Shown here in pieces: positions 22,654 through 33,230 of a stretch of DNA of 61,521 bases. Origin of the DNA: Clostridia bacterium (GTDB taxonomy: Bacteria; Bacillota; Clostridia; Lachnospirales; Lachnospiraceae); assembly GCA_910574835.1 (NCBI GenBank), contig CAJTDE010000028.1, forward strand, positions 1 to 61,521, given 5' to 3'. Position numbers and translations under genes: made by a program. Each line of letters begins with the position of its first letter. Within the stretch, counting starts at the first letter, position 1. Below the pieces are notes generated by a model. That model made no database searches. It was not told where the DNA came from and saw only the letters and a program-made list of their open reading frames with translations.

Positions 22654-23970
22654 CTAATCGTTCAAAAAGCCCTTGTAATAGCGCACTGCCATCTGTGATT
22701 CAATCTGCTTCAAGGTCTCCAGCACAACACCAACGATGATGATGATGGAGGTTCCACCGAAGGACACATTGGCTCCGAATACTCCGTTAAAGAAAATCGG
22801 AATCACGCATACAATAATAAGGCCGATTGCACCAATGAAAACAATATAATTTAAAATCTTTGTCAGATACTCGGTTGTGGGCCGGCCGGGACGAATACCC
22901 GGTACAAAGCCGCCCTGCTTCTTCATATTGTCCGCAATCTCCATCGGGTTAAAGGTGATGGATGTGTAGAAATATGCAAAGAATACAACCAGTACGATAT
23001 AGAGCAGGAGACCCAGGCTGTAAACCGGCTCCTTGGGATTGCACCAGCTTCCGGAGCTTAAGGCTCTCAAAATTTTGCTTCCCATTCCCGTTCCGCCACC
23101 CTTGCCAATCAAAGAGGCAATGACGCCGGGGAAGGACATCAGAGAGGAAGCGAAGATGACCGGAATCACTCCGGCAGTATTCACTTTCATGGGGATGTGA
23201 GTGCTCTGTCCGCCCACAACCTTTCTGCCCTGAAGCTTCTTGCTGTACTGAACGGGGATTCTTCTCTCCCCATCCTGCAGAACAATAACAAATACTACTG
23301 TTACCAGAATAACCGCCAGAATAATCACTCCTGCAAGAACGCCCTTGGCCACGCTTCTGTTCTGAATGAACATGGTGTACAGGCGGTAAAAGTCATCCGG
23401 TATACGGGATACAATATTCACCAGAAGCACAATGGAGATACCGTTGCCCACACCGTTCTGTGTGATGCGCTCACCGATCCACATAAGAAATGCACTTCCT
23501 GCCGTCAGTGTAATTACCACGACTGCTATATTGTACCAGGTGGGATTCTCCAGAAGTCCTTGTCCGCTGAAACCGATGGTCATGGCTGATCCTTCGATCA
23601 ATGCCAGTGCAATCGTCACATAGCGGGTGATATTCTGGATTTTCTTTCTTCCATCCTCTCCGTCTTTTTGCATCTCTTCCAGCTTTGGAATTGCAATGGT
23701 AAGAAGCTGCATAATAATGGAGGATGTAATATAAGGGTTGATACCTAACGCAAATAATGACATGCTTGCCAGAGAGTCGCCGGTAAAGGAATCAATGAGA
23801 TTGAATGCATCTCCTGTATTCTGGGCCAGCCACTGGGCAAGGAAGGTTCTGTTGACACCCGGAACGGGAAGCTGCGAGCCTAACCTGATGACAATAATCA
23901 TCAGGAAGGTAAACACAAGCTTCTGCCGGATCTCCTTGATTTTAAATGCGTTCTGTAATGTTTTAAACAT
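22654..23970 (-). CDS. secY: Protein translocase subunit SecY
   Basis: 438 aa with ten membrane segments, the channel of the Sec translocon. Conserved landmarks are RLGSQLPVPGVNR (after TM1), GINPYITSSIIMQLL, GERITQNGVGNGISI and GGTSIIIIVGVVLETLKQIESQ near the end. The ATG overlaps the rplO stop (TAATG), so it is translationally coupled, the normal spc operon arrangement. Confidence 0.98.
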   Translation of the reverse strand: MFKTLQNAFKIKEIRQKLVFTFLMIIVIRLGSQLPVPGVNRTFLAQWLAQNTGDAFNLIDSFTGDSLASMSLFALGINPYITSSIIMQLLTIAIPKLEEMQKDGEDGRKKIQNITRYVTIALALIEGSAMTIGFSGQGLLENPTWYNIAVVVITLTAGSAFLMWIGERITQNGVGNGISIVLLVNIVSRIPDDFYRLYTMFIQNRSVAKGVLAGVIILAVILVTVVFVIVLQDGERRIPVQYSKKLQGRKVVGGQSTHIPMKVNTAGVIPVIFASSLMSFPGVIASLIGKGGGTGMGSKILRALSSGSWCNPKEPVYSLGLLLYIVLVVFFAYFYTSITFNPMEIADNMKKQGGFVPGIRPGRPTTEYLTKILNYIVFIGAIGLIIVCVIPIFFNGVFGANVSFGGTSIIIIVGVVLETLKQIESQMAVRYYKGFLND

Positions 23971-24413
23971 TAGATCACCTCAGCTTTTCCACCAAGAGCC
24001 TCAATTTTGGCTTTTGCGCCCTCTGAGAAAGCATTCGCCTGAACAGTCAGCTTCTTTGTCAGTTCTCCGTTACCAAGGATCTTAACGCCATCACGGGGAT
24101 TCTTAACAATGCCCTGCTCTAACAGTGTCTCTACCGAAACTACTGCGTCGTTTTCAAATACCTCAAGAGCACTTACATTGATTCCAATGATTACTTTGGA
24201 ATTGCGGTTTGTAAATCCTCTCTTCGGAAGTCTTCTGTATAAGGGCATCTGGCCGCCCTCAAAGCCCGGTCTCGGTGCACCGGAACGCGCTTTCTGTCCC
24301 TTGTGTCCCTTACCGGCTGTCTTACCATTTCCTGAGCCGTGTCCACGGCCTCTTCTGAAGTTGCTGCTCTGCTTGGAGCCTTCAGCATACTGTAAGTTTG
24401 ATAAGTCCATCAT
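23970..24413 (-). CDS. rplO: 50S ribosomal protein L15
   Basis: 147 aa (two adjacent ATGs; the second at 24410 has better spacing from AGGAGG). The Gly/Arg-rich N-terminus ([34 protein letters not shown]) leads to the alpha/beta C-terminal domain. It is a late assembly protein of the 50S. It follows rpmD after a 244-nt gap that holds a tandem 109-bp duplication instead of the usual few bases. Confidence 0.97.
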   Translation of the reverse strand: MMDLSNLQYAEGSKQSSNFRRGRGHGSGNGKTAGKGHKGQKARSGAPRPGFEGGQMPLYRRLPKRGFTNRNSKVIIGINVSALEVFENDAVVSVETLLEQGIVKNPRDGVKILGNGELTKKLTVQANAFSEGAKAKIEALGGKAEVI

Positions 24414-24427
24414 GACACCTCCTACTT

Positions 24428-24645
24428 ATTCAAAGTTCCGCAACACTCCTTCCAGTACGCAATTAGTCTGGAAGAATTTCCAGTCACAAAAAGATGTGCC
24501 TGTAAATCCTTCCGGGTACTGGCCGGATTGCTGCTGATTCAAAGTTCCGCAACACTCCTTCCAGTACGCAATCAGTCTGGAAGTATTTCCAGTCACAAAA
24601 AGATGTGCCTGTAAATCCTTCCGGGTACTGGCCGGATTGTTGCTG
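24428..24645 (-). repeat. Two tandem 109-bp direct repeats between rpmD and rplO
   Basis: Copies 24428-24536 and 24537-24645 differ at only three positions. Each unit contains CTTCCAG-N12-CTGGAAG and the alternative CTGGAA-gaat-TTCCAG pairing (mutually exclusive stems), and a CCGG/CCGG stem near its end. The sequence is non-coding in the operon direction. It inserts a structured array into an otherwise tightly packed ribosomal operon. Confidence 0.88.
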
Positions 24646-24657
24646 ATTATATATGAT

Positions 24658-24840
24658 CTAAACCTCTTCTACTTTTACCAAGTGCTTAACGTGCCAAATC
24701 ATCCCTCTGACTGCCTCGTTATCCGGCATCTCAACGGTCTTGTGAAGCTTTCTAAGACCCAGGGCCTCAACCGTTGCCTTCTGCTTGGGAACAGCACCAA
24801 TCGGAGATTTCACTAAGGTAATTTTTAATTTATCTGCCAT
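24658..24840 (-). CDS. rpmD: 50S ribosomal protein L30
   Basis: 60 aa, ADKLKITLVKSPIGAVPKQK ... TVEMPDNEAVRGMIWHVKHLVKVEEV, normal length. It lies 12 nt after rpsE. The gene is followed by the 109-bp tandem repeat and then rplO, so the usual rpmD-rplO contact is broken here. Confidence 0.97.
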   Translation of the reverse strand: MADKLKITLVKSPIGAVPKQKATVEALGLRKLHKTVEMPDNEAVRGMIWHVKHLVKVEEV

Positions 24841-24852
24841 GTCTGTTTCCTC

Positions 24853-25362
24853 CTAGTTCGTAATCTCTTCAACAGATTTGCCGCGATTCTTCGCAACTTC
24901 CTCCGGAGTCTTCAGAGCCTTCAGTCCTGCGATGGTTGCCAGAACAACGTTCTGCTTGTTGTTGGAACCTAAGGACTTTGTACGGATATTCTTGATGCCG
25001 GCAAGCTCCAGTACGTTACGTGCCGGACCTCCTGCGATAACACCGGTACCTTCCGGCGCTCTCTTGAGCAGTACGGATGCGCTGCCGAACTTTCCGATAA
25101 AATCATGTGTGATACTATTGTTCTCGTCAATCGCTACCGTGATCAGCTTCTTCATGGCATCCTCTTTGCCCTTGCGGATTGCTTCCGGAATCTCGGTGGC
25201 CTTTCCAAGACCTGCTCCGACATGGCCGTTGCCGTCTCCCACAACTACCAAAGCTGTGAAACGCATGGTACGACCGCCCTTGACAGTCTTGCTTACACGC
25301 TTGATTGACACTACTTTATCCGTTAATTCCAACTGGCTCGGATCAATAATCTCATGTCTCAT
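24853..25362 (-). CDS. rpsE: 30S ribosomal protein S5
   Basis: 169 aa from ATG 25362 (GGAAGG about 9 nt upstream; an upstream ATG at 25467 lies within rplR and has no site). It has the double-stranded RNA-binding S5 domain ([43 protein letters not shown]) and the S5 C-terminal domain ([20 protein letters not shown]). It affects decoding accuracy and is the classical spectinomycin target region (Lys in TVKGGR loop). Confidence 0.97.
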   Translation of the reverse strand: MRHEIIDPSQLELTDKVVSIKRVSKTVKGGRTMRFTALVVVGDGNGHVGAGLGKATEIPEAIRKGKEDAMKKLITVAIDENNSITHDFIGKFGSASVLLKRAPEGTGVIAGGPARNVLELAGIKNIRTKSLGSNNKQNVVLATIAGLKALKTPEEVAKNRGKSVEEITN

Positions 25363-25381
25363 GTGTCTTTTCCTTCCTTTC

Positions 25382-25750
25382 CTAGAATTCCAATCCAGCC
25401 TCGCGGGCTGCATCTGCCAATGCCTGAATCTTACCCTGATATATAAAGCCGCCTCTGTCAAAGACAACTACCTTAATACCTTTATCAAGGGCTTTCTTGG
25501 CAATTACTTTTCCCAGGTATGCTGCCGCATCAACGTTGTTCGTCTTCTCAAGCTCCGCCTTCACGTCCTTTTCCAGAGTGGAGGCTGCAACAAGAGTATT
25601 GCCGACCGTATCGTCAATAATTTGAGCATACATATGATTATTACTTCTAAACACAGCCAGACGCGGTCTTTCAGCAGTTCCGCTGATATGATTACGTATT
25701 TTTCTATGTTTATTCTGGCGAACTACGCTTCTTGTCTTTTTGCTAACCAT
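25382..25750 (-). CDS. rplR: 50S ribosomal protein L18
   Basis: 122 aa, 5S rRNA-binding protein. The N-terminus is basic ([46 protein letters not shown]), and the core ends [25 protein letters not shown]. It lies in standard spc order, 17 nt after rplF and 19 nt before rpsE. Confidence 0.97.
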   Translation of the reverse strand: MVSKKTRSVVRQNKHRKIRNHISGTAERPRLAVFRSNNHMYAQIIDDTVGNTLVAASTLEKDVKAELEKTNNVDAAAYLGKVIAKKALDKGIKVVVFDRGGFIYQGKIQALADAAREAGLEF

Positions 25751-25767
25751 TCTTATACTCTCCTTAC

Positions 25768-26307
25768 TTATTTCTTACCGGTCTTACCAACTTTACGTCT
25801 GATCACTTCATCAGCATACTTGATACCCTTGCCCTTGTAAGGTTCCGGTCTTCTCTTATCTCTGATTTCCGCTGCGTATTGGCCAACCTTTTCTTTGTCG
25901 ATTCCCTTTACGGTTATCTTGTTACCGTCTACTACAGACTCCAGGCCCTCCGGATCAATCATCTCTACCGGATGAGAGTATCCCAGGGACAATGTCAGCT
26001 TGTTGCCGGACTTGGCAGCACGGTAGCCGACACCGTTCACCTCCAGAACCTTCTCATAACCTTCGCTTACGCCAACTACCATGTTATGAATCAGGGTTCT
26101 TGTCAGGCCATGTAAGGATTTCATTCTCTTTAAATCGTTAGGTCTTGTAACTGCTACCTGACCTTCCTCTAACTTGATTTCCATTTCTTCGGGTAATACT
26201 CTCTCAAGAGTTCCCTTCGGACCTTTTACGGTCACTTTGTTGCCCTCTGCGATGTCTACTGTGACGCCTGCAGGAATGGCTATCGGCAGTCTTCCGATTC
26301 GTGACAT
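25768..26307 (-). CDS. rplF: 50S ribosomal protein L6
   Basis: 179 aa with two tandem L6 domains ([38 protein letters not shown] and the second ending [31 protein letters not shown]). It binds 23S rRNA near the sarcin-ricin loop. The length is normal, and it follows rpsH after 78 nt. Confidence 0.98.
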   Translation of the reverse strand: MSRIGRLPIAIPAGVTVDIAEGNKVTVKGPKGTLERVLPEEMEIKLEEGQVAVTRPNDLKRMKSLHGLTRTLIHNMVVGVSEGYEKVLEVNGVGYRAAKSGNKLTLSLGYSHPVEMIDPEGLESVVDGNKITVKGIDKEKVGQYAAEIRDKRRPEPYKGKGIKYADEVIRRKVGKTGKK

Positions 26308-26385
26308 ACCTATTTACCTCCTAATAACTTAAATTTTCGGAGAGAATGCTCTGTTCTCTCTGTTTTCAGTTGCTTTCGGCCTGTC

Positions 26386-26793
26386 TTACCAGATGAAAGC
26401 CAGTACCTCTCCGCCAACGCCCTGGGCACGGGCTTCCTTGTCGGTGATAACGCCCTTGTTGGTGGAAATAATTGCAATTCCAAGCCCTCCAAGTACCTTG
26501 GGCAGCTCTTCCTTATTCGCATATACCCGCAGACCCGGCTTGGAAATTCTCTTAAGACCGGAGATAATCTTCTCGTTCTTATCCTTTCCATACTTCAAGG
26601 TGATACGGATGGTCTTAAAGTTTCCGTCCTCTACAAGGTCATACTTTGCAATGTATCCCTCGTCTACCAGGATGTTTGCAATCGCAATCTTCATCTTGGA
26701 AGCGGGAACGTCAACTGTATCATGTTTTGCGGTATTCGCATTACGAATCCTTGTAAGCATATCCGCAATGGGATCATTCGTTGTCAATGCCAT
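26386..26793 (-). CDS. rpsH: 30S ribosomal protein S8
   Basis: 135 aa, [34 protein letters not shown] at the N-terminus and [26 protein letters not shown] at the end. It binds helix 21 of 16S rRNA and in Escherichia coli represses the spc operon at rplE. It lies 15 nt after rpsN. Confidence 0.98.
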   Translation of the reverse strand: MALTTNDPIADMLTRIRNANTAKHDTVDVPASKMKIAIANILVDEGYIAKYDLVEDGNFKTIRITLKYGKDKNEKIISGLKRISKPGLRVYANKEELPKVLGGLGIAIISTNKGVITDKEARAQGVGGEVLAFIW

Positions 26794-26808
26794 TGATATT
26801 TGCCTCCT

Positions 26809-26994
26809 TTACCAGCTTGCCTTCTTAACGCCAGGGATCTGTCCTTTATATGCTAACTCACGGAAGCAGATTCTGCAGATTCCGTATTTTCTCAGATATG
26901 CGTGCGGACGGCCGCAAATTCTGCAGCGGTTGTATTCTCTTACTGCGAATTTCTGTTTCCGCTGCTGCTTAATCTTCATTGCTGTCTTAGCCAT
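26809..26994 (-). CDS. rpsN: 30S ribosomal protein S14, zinc type
   Basis: 61 aa type Z S14 with the zinc site [21 protein letters not shown] (two CxxC). The zinc-bound short form is the housekeeping S14 of Firmicutes. It lies between rplE and rpsH with short gaps. Confidence 0.98.
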   Translation of the reverse strand: MAKTAMKIKQQRKQKFAVREYNRCRICGRPHAYLRKYGICRICFRELAYKGQIPGVKKASW

Positions 26995-27011
26995 GAAATT
27001 TCCCTCCTATA

Positions 27012-27554
27012 TTACTGTTTTCTAAACGGCATGTTGAATAATGTCAGTAATTCACGAGCTTCTTCGTCGGTCTTGGCGGTCGTTACGAAAATAACGTCCA
27101 TACCTCTCACCTTATCTACCTTGTCATACTCAATTTCAGGGAAAATCAGCTGCTCCTTGATACCAAGGGCGTAATTTCCTCTTCCATCAAATGCATCCGG
27201 ATTGATTCCACGGAAGTCACGTACACGAGGCAGTGCCAGGTTAATCAGACGATCCGCAAACTCGTACATCTTCTCGCCGCGGAGGGTTACCTTGCATCCG
27301 ATTGCCATACCTTCTCTGATCTTGAAGTTTGCAACGGAGTTCTTTGCTCTTGTAAGAACAGCCTTCTGGCCTGTGATGGTCTCCATGTCCTTAACTGCGG
27401 ATTCCAGGACCTTTGCATTGTCCTTGGCCTCGCCAACGCCCATGTTTACCACAATCTTGTCAAGCTTCGGCACTTCCATGATGTTCTTGTATCCAAACTT
27501 TTTCATCATTGCGTCTACGATTTCATTCGTATACATTTCTTTTAATCTACTCAA
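27012..27554 (-). CDS. rplE: 50S ribosomal protein L5
   Basis: 180 aa from TTG 27554 (AGGAGG 9 nt upstream), giving the canonical start [27 protein letters not shown] at 27563 is too close to the ribosome site. Conserved features are [17 protein letters not shown] and [20 protein letters not shown]-type sequence (here [33 protein letters not shown]). It contacts 5S rRNA and S13. Confidence 0.96.
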   Translation of the reverse strand: MSRLKEMYTNEIVDAMMKKFGYKNIMEVPKLDKIVVNMGVGEAKDNAKVLESAVKDMETITGQKAVLTRAKNSVANFKIREGMAIGCKVTLRGEKMYEFADRLINLALPRVRDFRGINPDAFDGRGNYALGIKEQLIFPEIEYDKVDKVRGMDVIFVTTAKTDEEARELLTLFNMPFRKQ

Positions 27555-27576
27555 CTTCTGCAACCTCCTTCCCTAA

Positions 27577-27888
27577 TTAGTCAATCACTTCGCCAGTTGC
27601 TTTCGCATAGCGTACTTTCTTGTCTCCATCCATCTTGAAGCCGATTCTGGTAGCCTTGCCCTTCAGACTGTACATTACGTTTGAAATGGCAATGGGGGCC
27701 TCCTGGTGGATGATTCCGCCGTTCTGGTTTGCAACGGAAGGCTTTGTGTGCTTTGTGATGATGTTCACACCCTCTACAATGACGGTGTTCTTTTTATGAT
27801 TGACGGCAATTACTTTGCCCTCTTTATCCTTATCTGCACCGGCAATCACCTTTACGGTGTCGCCCTTCTTAATCTTAACTGTTGACAT
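27577..27888 (-). CDS. rplX: 50S ribosomal protein L24
   Basis: 103 aa with an N-terminal KOW motif ([38 protein letters not shown]). It is one of the two assembly initiators of the 50S subunit. Gaps are 11 nt after rplN and 22 nt before rplE. Confidence 0.98.
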   Translation of the reverse strand: MSTVKIKKGDTVKVIAGADKDKEGKVIAVNHKKNTVIVEGVNIITKHTKPSVANQNGGIIHQEAPIAISNVMYSLKGKATRIGFKMDGDKKVRYAKATGEVID

Positions 27889-27899
27889 CTGACACCCTC

Positions 27900-28268
27900 C
27901 TATAATACTTCCGGAGCAAGTGAAACAATCTTCATAAACTGTTTTTCACGAAGCTCTCTTGCTACTGGTCCAAAAATACGTGTTCCCCTGGGGTTCTTGT
28001 CATCCTTGATAATTACTGCTGCATTTTCGTCAAATCTGATATAAGAACCGTCTTTCCGACGAGCGCCCTTTACTGTACGAACCACTACGGCCTTTACCAC
28101 GTCACCCTTTTTAACAACTCCGCCTGGTGTTGCATCTTTAACGCTGGCAACAATGATATCACCGATATTTGCATATCTTCTGGTTGAACCGCCCAACACG
28201 CGGATGCAAAGAAGTTCCTTTGCGCCGGTATTGTCAGCAACTCTCAGTCTGGTTTCCTGCTGTACCAT
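27900..28268 (-). CDS. rplN: 50S ribosomal protein L14
   Basis: 122 aa, [36 protein letters not shown] ... [24 protein letters not shown], canonical full length. It forms an intersubunit bridge with 16S rRNA. It begins the classical spc operon, 68 nt after rpsQ, with no separate promoter that I can recognise. Confidence 0.98.
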   Translation of the reverse strand: MVQQETRLRVADNTGAKELLCIRVLGGSTRRYANIGDIIVASVKDATPGGVVKKGDVVKAVVVRTVKGARRKDGSYIRFDENAAVIIKDDKNPRGTRIFGPVARELREKQFMKIVSLAPEVL

Positions 28269-28336
28269 GCTGATAACCTCCTTACCTTGTTTTTTGCTTG
28301 TTTTCTAGCATACAGGTATACCCGAAGGGTATTATA

Positions 28337-28591
28337 TTATTTCGCTTTCTCTATGATCTCAACGAGTCTCCATCTCTTATCCTTGGACAGAGGTCTTGTC
28401 TCCATAACCTTTACCGTGTCACCGATATGGCACTCATTGTTCTCGTCATGTGCCTTCAGCTTGTAGGTATTTTTTACGATCTTTTTGTAAAGGGGATGCT
28501 TTACGTGATCTTCTACGGCTACAACAATGGTTTTATCCATCTTGTCGCTCACTACTTTACCTGTACGGGTTTTTCTCAAATTTCTTTCCAC
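28337..28591 (-). CDS. rpsQ: 30S ribosomal protein S17
   Basis: 84 aa OB-fold protein, [59 protein letters not shown], normal length. It binds the 5' domain of 16S rRNA. It lies 21 nt after rpmC. Confidence 0.97.
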   Translation of the reverse strand: MERNLRKTRTGKVVSDKMDKTIVVAVEDHVKHPLYKKIVKNTYKLKAHDENNECHIGDTVKVMETRPLSKDKRWRLVEIIEKAK

Positions 28592-28612
28592 GACAATTCT
28601 CCTTCCGCAATT

Positions 28613-28816
28613 TTATGCATTCGCCTTCTGTGCGATAACAGTCTGGATTCTGGCGATGTTCTTGCGAACCTCTTTGATTCTGCTTGTGTTCTCCAACTGA
28701 TTTGTCGCGTTCTGGAATCTCAGGTTGAACAGTTCCTTTTTCGCAGCTACTAATTCTTCATTTAATTCCGCAGCAGATTTTGCCTTTAATTCTTCTACAT
28801 ACTTATTAATTTTCAC
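28613..28816 (-). CDS. rpmC: 50S ribosomal protein L29
   Basis: 67 aa, probably from GTG 28816 (AAGGCGG upstream), giving [46 protein letters not shown]. An earlier GTG at 28825 is too close to the ribosome site. The start overlaps the rplP stop by 11 nt. The two-helix protein forms part of the exit tunnel rim where the signal recognition particle docks. Confidence 0.95.
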   Translation of the reverse strand: MKINKYVEELKAKSAAELNEELVAAKKELFNLRFQNATNQLENTSRIKEVRKNIARIQTVIAQKANA

Positions 28817-29243
28817 TGTTATCACCGCCTTCTAAGTCTGCTTTAGAAACGATCTTACACTTGCAGGGCAGCTTGTGCATTGCAAGACGGAGCGCTTCTC
28901 TGGCTGTTTCTTCAGGTACACCAGCGACTTCGAACATTACTCGACCTGGTTTTACAACGGCTACCCAGTACTCCAGAGTTCCTTTACCGGAACCCATACG
29001 GGTCTCAGCCGGCTTTGCTGTTACCGGTTTATCCGGGAAAATCTTGATCCAAACCTTACCGCCACGCTTCATGTAACGTGTCATGGCAATACGGGCTGCC
29101 TCTATCTGATTTGATTTAATCCAACAGGGTTCCGTAGCGACGATTCCGAACTCGCCCATGGTAATCTTATTGCCTCTTAAGGCTTTACCTGCCATTGAGC
29201 CGCGGAACTGCTTACGACGCTTTACTCTCTTCGGCATTAACAT
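28806..29243 (-). CDS. rplP: 50S ribosomal protein L16
   Basis: 145 aa, [41 protein letters not shown], with the conserved [27 protein letters not shown] loop near the peptidyl transferase centre. The ATG overlaps the rpsC stop by one base. Confidence 0.98.
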   Translation of the reverse strand: MLMPKRVKRRKQFRGSMAGKALRGNKITMGEFGIVATEPCWIKSNQIEAARIAMTRYMKRGGKVWIKIFPDKPVTAKPAETRMGSGKGTLEYWVAVVKPGRVMFEVAGVPEETAREALRLAMHKLPCKCKIVSKADLEGGDNSEN

Positions 29244-29899
29244 TATTTATCGCTCCCTTCCTTGTTTCCCTTCGCAGGAAGTACTTCGCCCTTGTAGATC
29301 CATACCTTTACGCCAATCTTGCCGTAGGTGGTATCTGCCTCTGCGAATCCATAGTCAATATCTGCTCTTAAGGTCTGCAGCGGAATGGTGCCCTCGCTGT
29401 AGAACTCTGTACGGGCCATATCGGCTCCGCCTACACGACCTGCTACTGCTGTCTTGATTCCCTTTGCGCCAGCCTTCATGCTTCTCTGCATGGTGGACTT
29501 CATGGCACGACGGAAGGATACACGATTCTCAAGCTGCAGCGCGATGTTCTCGGCTACTAACTGTGCATCACGATCCGGTCTCTTGATCTCCTTGATGTCT
29601 ACGATAAGCTTCTTGTCAGTATAGCCTGCAAGCTCTGCTTTTACCTTCTCAATCTCGGAACCGCCCTTGCCGATAACTACGCCCGGCTTTGCGGTGTAGA
29701 TGATAACCTTTACTCTGTCAGAAGCGCGCTCAATCTCAATCTTGGACACGCCTGCATTGTATAATTTCTTCTTCAGGAATTTACGGATGTTGTAGTCCTC
29801 TACAAGATAATCAGCGAAGGAATCTTCTGCATACCATCTGGAATCCCAATCTTTAATAACGCCGACTCTGAGGCCGTGCGGATTAACTTTCTGTCCCAT
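29243..29899 (-). CDS. rpsC: 30S ribosomal protein S3
   Basis: 218 aa with an N-terminal KH domain ([23 protein letters not shown], GxxG loop) and the S3 C-terminal domain ([39 protein letters not shown]). It lines the mRNA entry channel. It lies 10 nt after rplV. Confidence 0.98.
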   Translation of the reverse strand: MGQKVNPHGLRVGVIKDWDSRWYAEDSFADYLVEDYNIRKFLKKKLYNAGVSKIEIERASDRVKVIIYTAKPGVVIGKGGSEIEKVKAELAGYTDKKLIVDIKEIKRPDRDAQLVAENIALQLENRVSFRRAMKSTMQRSMKAGAKGIKTAVAGRVGGADMARTEFYSEGTIPLQTLRADIDYGFAEADTTYGKIGVKVWIYKGEVLPAKGNKEGSDK

Positions 29900-29909
29900 G
29901 CTTTACCTC

Positions 29910-30296
29910 CTATTTCTCATCAAGCACAATTGTGATGTGGCTCATTCTCTTCTCGATTCTGTAAGCCCGGCCCTGTGCTCTCGGTCTGATTCTCTTCATT
30001 GTAGGTCCTTTGTTGGCGTAGCACTCCGCCACGTAAAGGTTATCCCGGTTCATTCCATTGTTGTTCTCAGCATTTGCAATTGCTGATTTTAACAGCTTCT
30101 CAATCAGTGTGGAAGCATATCTCGGATTGTACATAACAATACCAAGTGCTGTCTGTACATCCTTGCCACGAATGGCATCTAATACGAAGCATGCCTTCTG
30201 AACGGATACGCGAGCGTAGGACAGCTTGGCTGACGGCCTTGTATCCTTCTGGGCATTTCTCTCTCTCTTTATCTGACTTCTATGTCCCTTAGCCAT
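29910..30296 (-). CDS. rplV: 50S ribosomal protein L22
   Basis: 128 aa. The body contains AKLSYARVSVQKACFVLDAIRGKDVQTALGIVMYNPRYASTLIEKLLKSAIANAENN, and the extended beta hairpin loop GPTMKRIRPRAQGRAYRIEKRMSHITIVL reaches into the exit tunnel, where macrolide resistance changes are known. The N-terminal basic extension (AKGHRSQIKRERNAQKDTRP) is slightly longer than in Bacillus. Confidence 0.97.
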   Translation of the reverse strand: MAKGHRSQIKRERNAQKDTRPSAKLSYARVSVQKACFVLDAIRGKDVQTALGIVMYNPRYASTLIEKLLKSAIANAENNNGMNRDNLYVAECYANKGPTMKRIRPRAQGRAYRIEKRMSHITIVLDEK

Positions 30297-30328
30297 TGGA
30301 TGAGTCTCCTTTCAAAAAGTAGTTGCGA

Positions 30329-30607
30329 TTAACGTTTGGATTTCTTCTCGTCTTTGCCATGTCCACGGTAGGTTCTGGTGGGAACGAACTCTCCGAGCTT
30401 ATGTCCTACCATATCCTCTGTGATGTATACCGGAACATGCCTTCTTCCGTCATGAACTGCGATTGTATGACCAACCATCTGCGGAAAGATGGTGGAACGA
30501 CGGGACCAGGTCTTGATCACGGTCTTTTCACCTGTTTCGTTCATCGCATTTACTTTTTTCAGTAAGCTTTCGTCTGCAAATGGTCCTTTTTTTAATGAGC
30601 GAGCCAT
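30329..30607 (-). CDS. rpsS: 30S ribosomal protein S19
   Basis: 92 aa, [22 protein letters not shown] ... [47 protein letters not shown], canonical. It forms the 30S head complex with S13. Gaps are 12 nt after rplB and 32 nt before rplV. Confidence 0.98.
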   Translation of the reverse strand: MARSLKKGPFADESLLKKVNAMNETGEKTVIKTWSRRSTIFPQMVGHTIAVHDGRRHVPVYITEDMVGHKLGEFVPTRTYRGHGKDEKKSKR

Positions 30608-30619
30608 GGTTTTTCCTCC

Positions 30620-31462
30620 TTACTTGAATGTTTTACCGTCTCTTCTTCTTACAATTAACTTGTTAGACTGCTTGTTCTTCTTTCTTGTCTTCAGACCAAG
30701 AGCAGGCTTGCCCCACGGTGTACTGGGACCCGGACGACCGATACCGGTCTTTCCTTCTCCACCACCGTGCGGATGGTCGTTGGGGTTCATAACAGAACCG
30801 CGGACGGTGGGACGGATGCCCATGTGACGCTTACGGCCGGCCTTACCGATGTTAATCAGGTTATGCTCCGCATTTCCTACAACACCGATGGTTGCGCGGC
30901 AGTTTAAGGAAACCATTCTCATCTCGCCGGAGGGAAGACGTAAGGTTGCGTACTTTCCTTCCTTTGCCATAAGCTGTGCGCTGTTTCCTGCGGAACGAAC
31001 CATCTGGCCGCCCTTGCCGGGATGAAGCTCAATATTATGAATCTGAGTACCTACGGGAATCTCGGATAAGGGCAGGCAGTTGCCGATTCTCACCTCTGCC
31101 TCAGGTCCGTTCATAACCTTCATGCCATCCTTTAAGCCCTGGGGTGCAAGGATGTATGCCTTCTCGCCGTCTGCGTAGCAGATAAGTGCGATGTTAGCGG
31201 TACGGTTGGGATCGTACTCAATTCCGATAACAGTTGCCGGTACTCCGTCTTTTCTTCTCTTGAAATCAACGAGTCTGTATTTTCTTCTGGAACCGCCTCC
31301 GCGGTGTCTTACGGTAATTTTACCCTGATTGTTACGACCGGCGTTCTTGTTTAAGGAAACAAGCAGCGCCTTCTCCGGCTCCTTCTTGGTGATCTCCGAG
31401 AAGTCGGAACCTGTCATATGTCTTCTGGAAGGTGTATATGGGTTATATGTTTTAATTCCCAT
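30620..31462 (-). CDS. rplB: 50S ribosomal protein L2
   Basis: 280 aa with the OB-fold and SH3-like RNA-binding domains and the conserved C-terminal [31 protein letters not shown] loop, whose His is important for peptidyl transferase assembly. The start [21 protein letters not shown] is typical. It lies 80 nt after rplW. Confidence 0.98.
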   Translation of the reverse strand: MGIKTYNPYTPSRRHMTGSDFSEITKKEPEKALLVSLNKNAGRNNQGKITVRHRGGGSRRKYRLVDFKRRKDGVPATVIGIEYDPNRTANIALICYADGEKAYILAPQGLKDGMKVMNGPEAEVRIGNCLPLSEIPVGTQIHNIELHPGKGGQMVRSAGNSAQLMAKEGKYATLRLPSGEMRMVSLNCRATIGVVGNAEHNLINIGKAGRKRHMGIRPTVRGSVMNPNDHPHGGGEGKTGIGRPGPSTPWGKPALGLKTRKKNKQSNKLIVRRRDGKTFK

Positions 31463-31542
31463 TACAGTTCACTCCTTTCGTTTCTGCGTTTATTGTCATG
31501 CTTTGCTGCATATATTTGCCGTCGGACCTTCGCATCCGGTGC

Positions 31543-31842
31543 TTACAGTCCCTCGAAAATCTCGATATCTGCGCTCTCGGCGGTAAGCTGTACGATGGCT
31601 TTCTTGGTCTTGGCGGTCTTGCCTACTACCATGCCCCGTCTCTTCTTCTTGCCGTCCAGGTTCATTGTGTTTACGCTCTTTACCTTGGTTCCTGCGAACA
31701 TCTTCTCAACGGCTTCTTTTACCTGAGACTTTGTTGCGTCCGTGTGAACCAGGAAAGTATATTTCTTTTCGCCCATAGCAGCCATACTCTTCTCAGTGAT
31801 GATTGGCTTCCGGATGACATCATAATACTTTAAATCTGCCAT
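31543..31842 (-). CDS. rplW: 50S ribosomal protein L23
   Basis: 99 aa, [68 protein letters not shown]. It is the exit tunnel protein that docks trigger factor. The ATG overlaps the rplD stop by one base. Confidence 0.97.
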   Translation of the reverse strand: MADLKYYDVIRKPIITEKSMAAMGEKKYTFLVHTDATKSQVKEAVEKMFAGTKVKSVNTMNLDGKKKRRGMVVGKTAKTKKAIVQLTAESADIEIFEGL

Positions 31843-32462
31843 TATGCGTACACCTCCTCGATTGTTGCTACTGCGTCCTTGGTTACGATAACCGTGCTGT
31901 ATTTCAGAATGTCAAATACGTTGATGGTATTTGTCAGAGCTGTCTTTACATCCGGGATGTTTCTTGCGGACATTACCACGTTCTTGTCATTGTCATTCAG
32001 AACTACAAGCGCCTTGGTGGTTTTCAGGTTATCCAGAACGTTTTTGAAGTTCTTTGTCTTAATCTCGTCAAATTTCAGCTCGTCTACTACAATGAGCTTC
32101 TTCTCCTGAACTCTGGAGGTCAGAGCGGACTTGAGTGCCAGTCTCTTCTCCTTCTTGTTCAGACGAATGGTGTAATCTCTCGGTGTGGGAGCGAATACCA
32201 CTCCGCCGCCCGTCCACTGGGGCGCTCTCGTTGAACCCTGTCTTGCATGACCGGTTCCTTTTTGTCTCCAGGGCTTTCTTCCGCCGCCGGATACTTCGGA
32301 GCGGGTCTTTGCCTTCTGCGTTCCCTGACGCTTATTTGCAAGCTGTGCCACAACAGCCATGTGTACCAGGTGCTCGTTTACTTCCACACCGAATACAGCA
32401 TCGTTTAAGTCCATTGTGCCAACTTCCTTACCTTCCATATTGTAAACAGATACTGTTGCCAT
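31842..32462 (-). CDS. rplD: 50S ribosomal protein L4
   Basis: 206 aa. The long internal loop [51 protein letters not shown] extends to the exit tunnel constriction. In Escherichia coli L4 represses the S10 operon through its leader; whether it does so here is unknown, but a structured leader does precede rpsJ (33549-33828). Confidence 0.97.
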   Translation of the reverse strand: MATVSVYNMEGKEVGTMDLNDAVFGVEVNEHLVHMAVVAQLANKRQGTQKAKTRSEVSGGGRKPWRQKGTGHARQGSTRAPQWTGGGVVFAPTPRDYTIRLNKKEKRLALKSALTSRVQEKKLIVVDELKFDEIKTKNFKNVLDNLKTTKALVVLNDNDKNVVMSARNIPDVKTALTNTINVFDILKYSTVIVTKDAVATIEEVYA

Positions 32463-32488
32463 CTGTAAGTCCTCCTTTCCGCTAAAGA

Positions 32489-33124
32489 TTATTTGCTAAC
32501 CTTTACTGTCTCTTTAATTGTAACTAAAGATTTTCTGGGTCCGGGAACCGCGCCCTTTACCAGAAGCAGGTTGTTCTCCGCATCTACGCGAACAATCTCA
32601 AGGTTCTGAACGGTCACTCTCTTGTGGCCCATCTGTCCGGGCATTCCTTTTCCCTTGAACACCTTGCTGGGATCGGAACATGCGCCGTTGGAACCCTGAT
32701 GACGATGGAACTTGGAACCGTGGGTCATGGGTCCTCTGTGCTGTCCGTGTCTCTTGATGGCGCCCTGGAAGCCCTTACCTTTGGAAATGGCGGTTGCGTC
32801 TACCTTGTCTCCTGCCTCGAAGATGTCTGCTTTAATCTCCTGTGCCAGTGTGTAGCTTTCCGCATCCTCAAGCTTCAGCTCTCTTACATATCTTTTATAA
32901 GAAACGCCGGCCTTCTCGAAGTGACCCTTTAAGGGCTTGTTCACCAGCTTTTCTCTCTTGTCAACAAAGCCTACCTGTACGGCGCTGTAGCCGTCATTCT
33001 CTGCTGTCTTTACCTGTGTTACCACGCAGGGCCCTGCCTGAAGTACGGTAACCGGTGTCAGCACGCCGTCTTCGTTGAAAATCTGTGTCATTCCAACTTT
33101 GGTTGCCAAAATTGCTTTCTTCAT
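32489..33124 (-). CDS. rplC: 50S ribosomal protein L3
   Basis: 211 aa, [39 protein letters not shown] at the start and the W-finger region [48 protein letters not shown] near the peptidyl transferase centre. The 106-nt gap to rpsJ contains two small hairpins but no gene. Confidence 0.98.
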   Translation of the reverse strand: MKKAILATKVGMTQIFNEDGVLTPVTVLQAGPCVVTQVKTAENDGYSAVQVGFVDKREKLVNKPLKGHFEKAGVSYKRYVRELKLEDAESYTLAQEIKADIFEAGDKVDATAISKGKGFQGAIKRHGQHRGPMTHGSKFHRHQGSNGACSDPSKVFKGKGMPGQMGHKRVTVQNLEIVRVDAENNLLLVKGAVPGPRKSLVTIKETVKVSK

Positions 33125-33230
33125 TTCTCTTCCTCCTTATTTCTCTACAGCGGAACGCACTTGCACCTTTCAGGTGTCCCTCTATGCCAAAAACAGGCAG
33201 ACAGAGGAAACGTTCATTCTAGCTGAAGGA

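Noticed and set aside
24878-25840. 320-codon + strand frame opposite rpsE-rplR
   Set aside because: It is a shadow of two conserved ribosomal protein genes.
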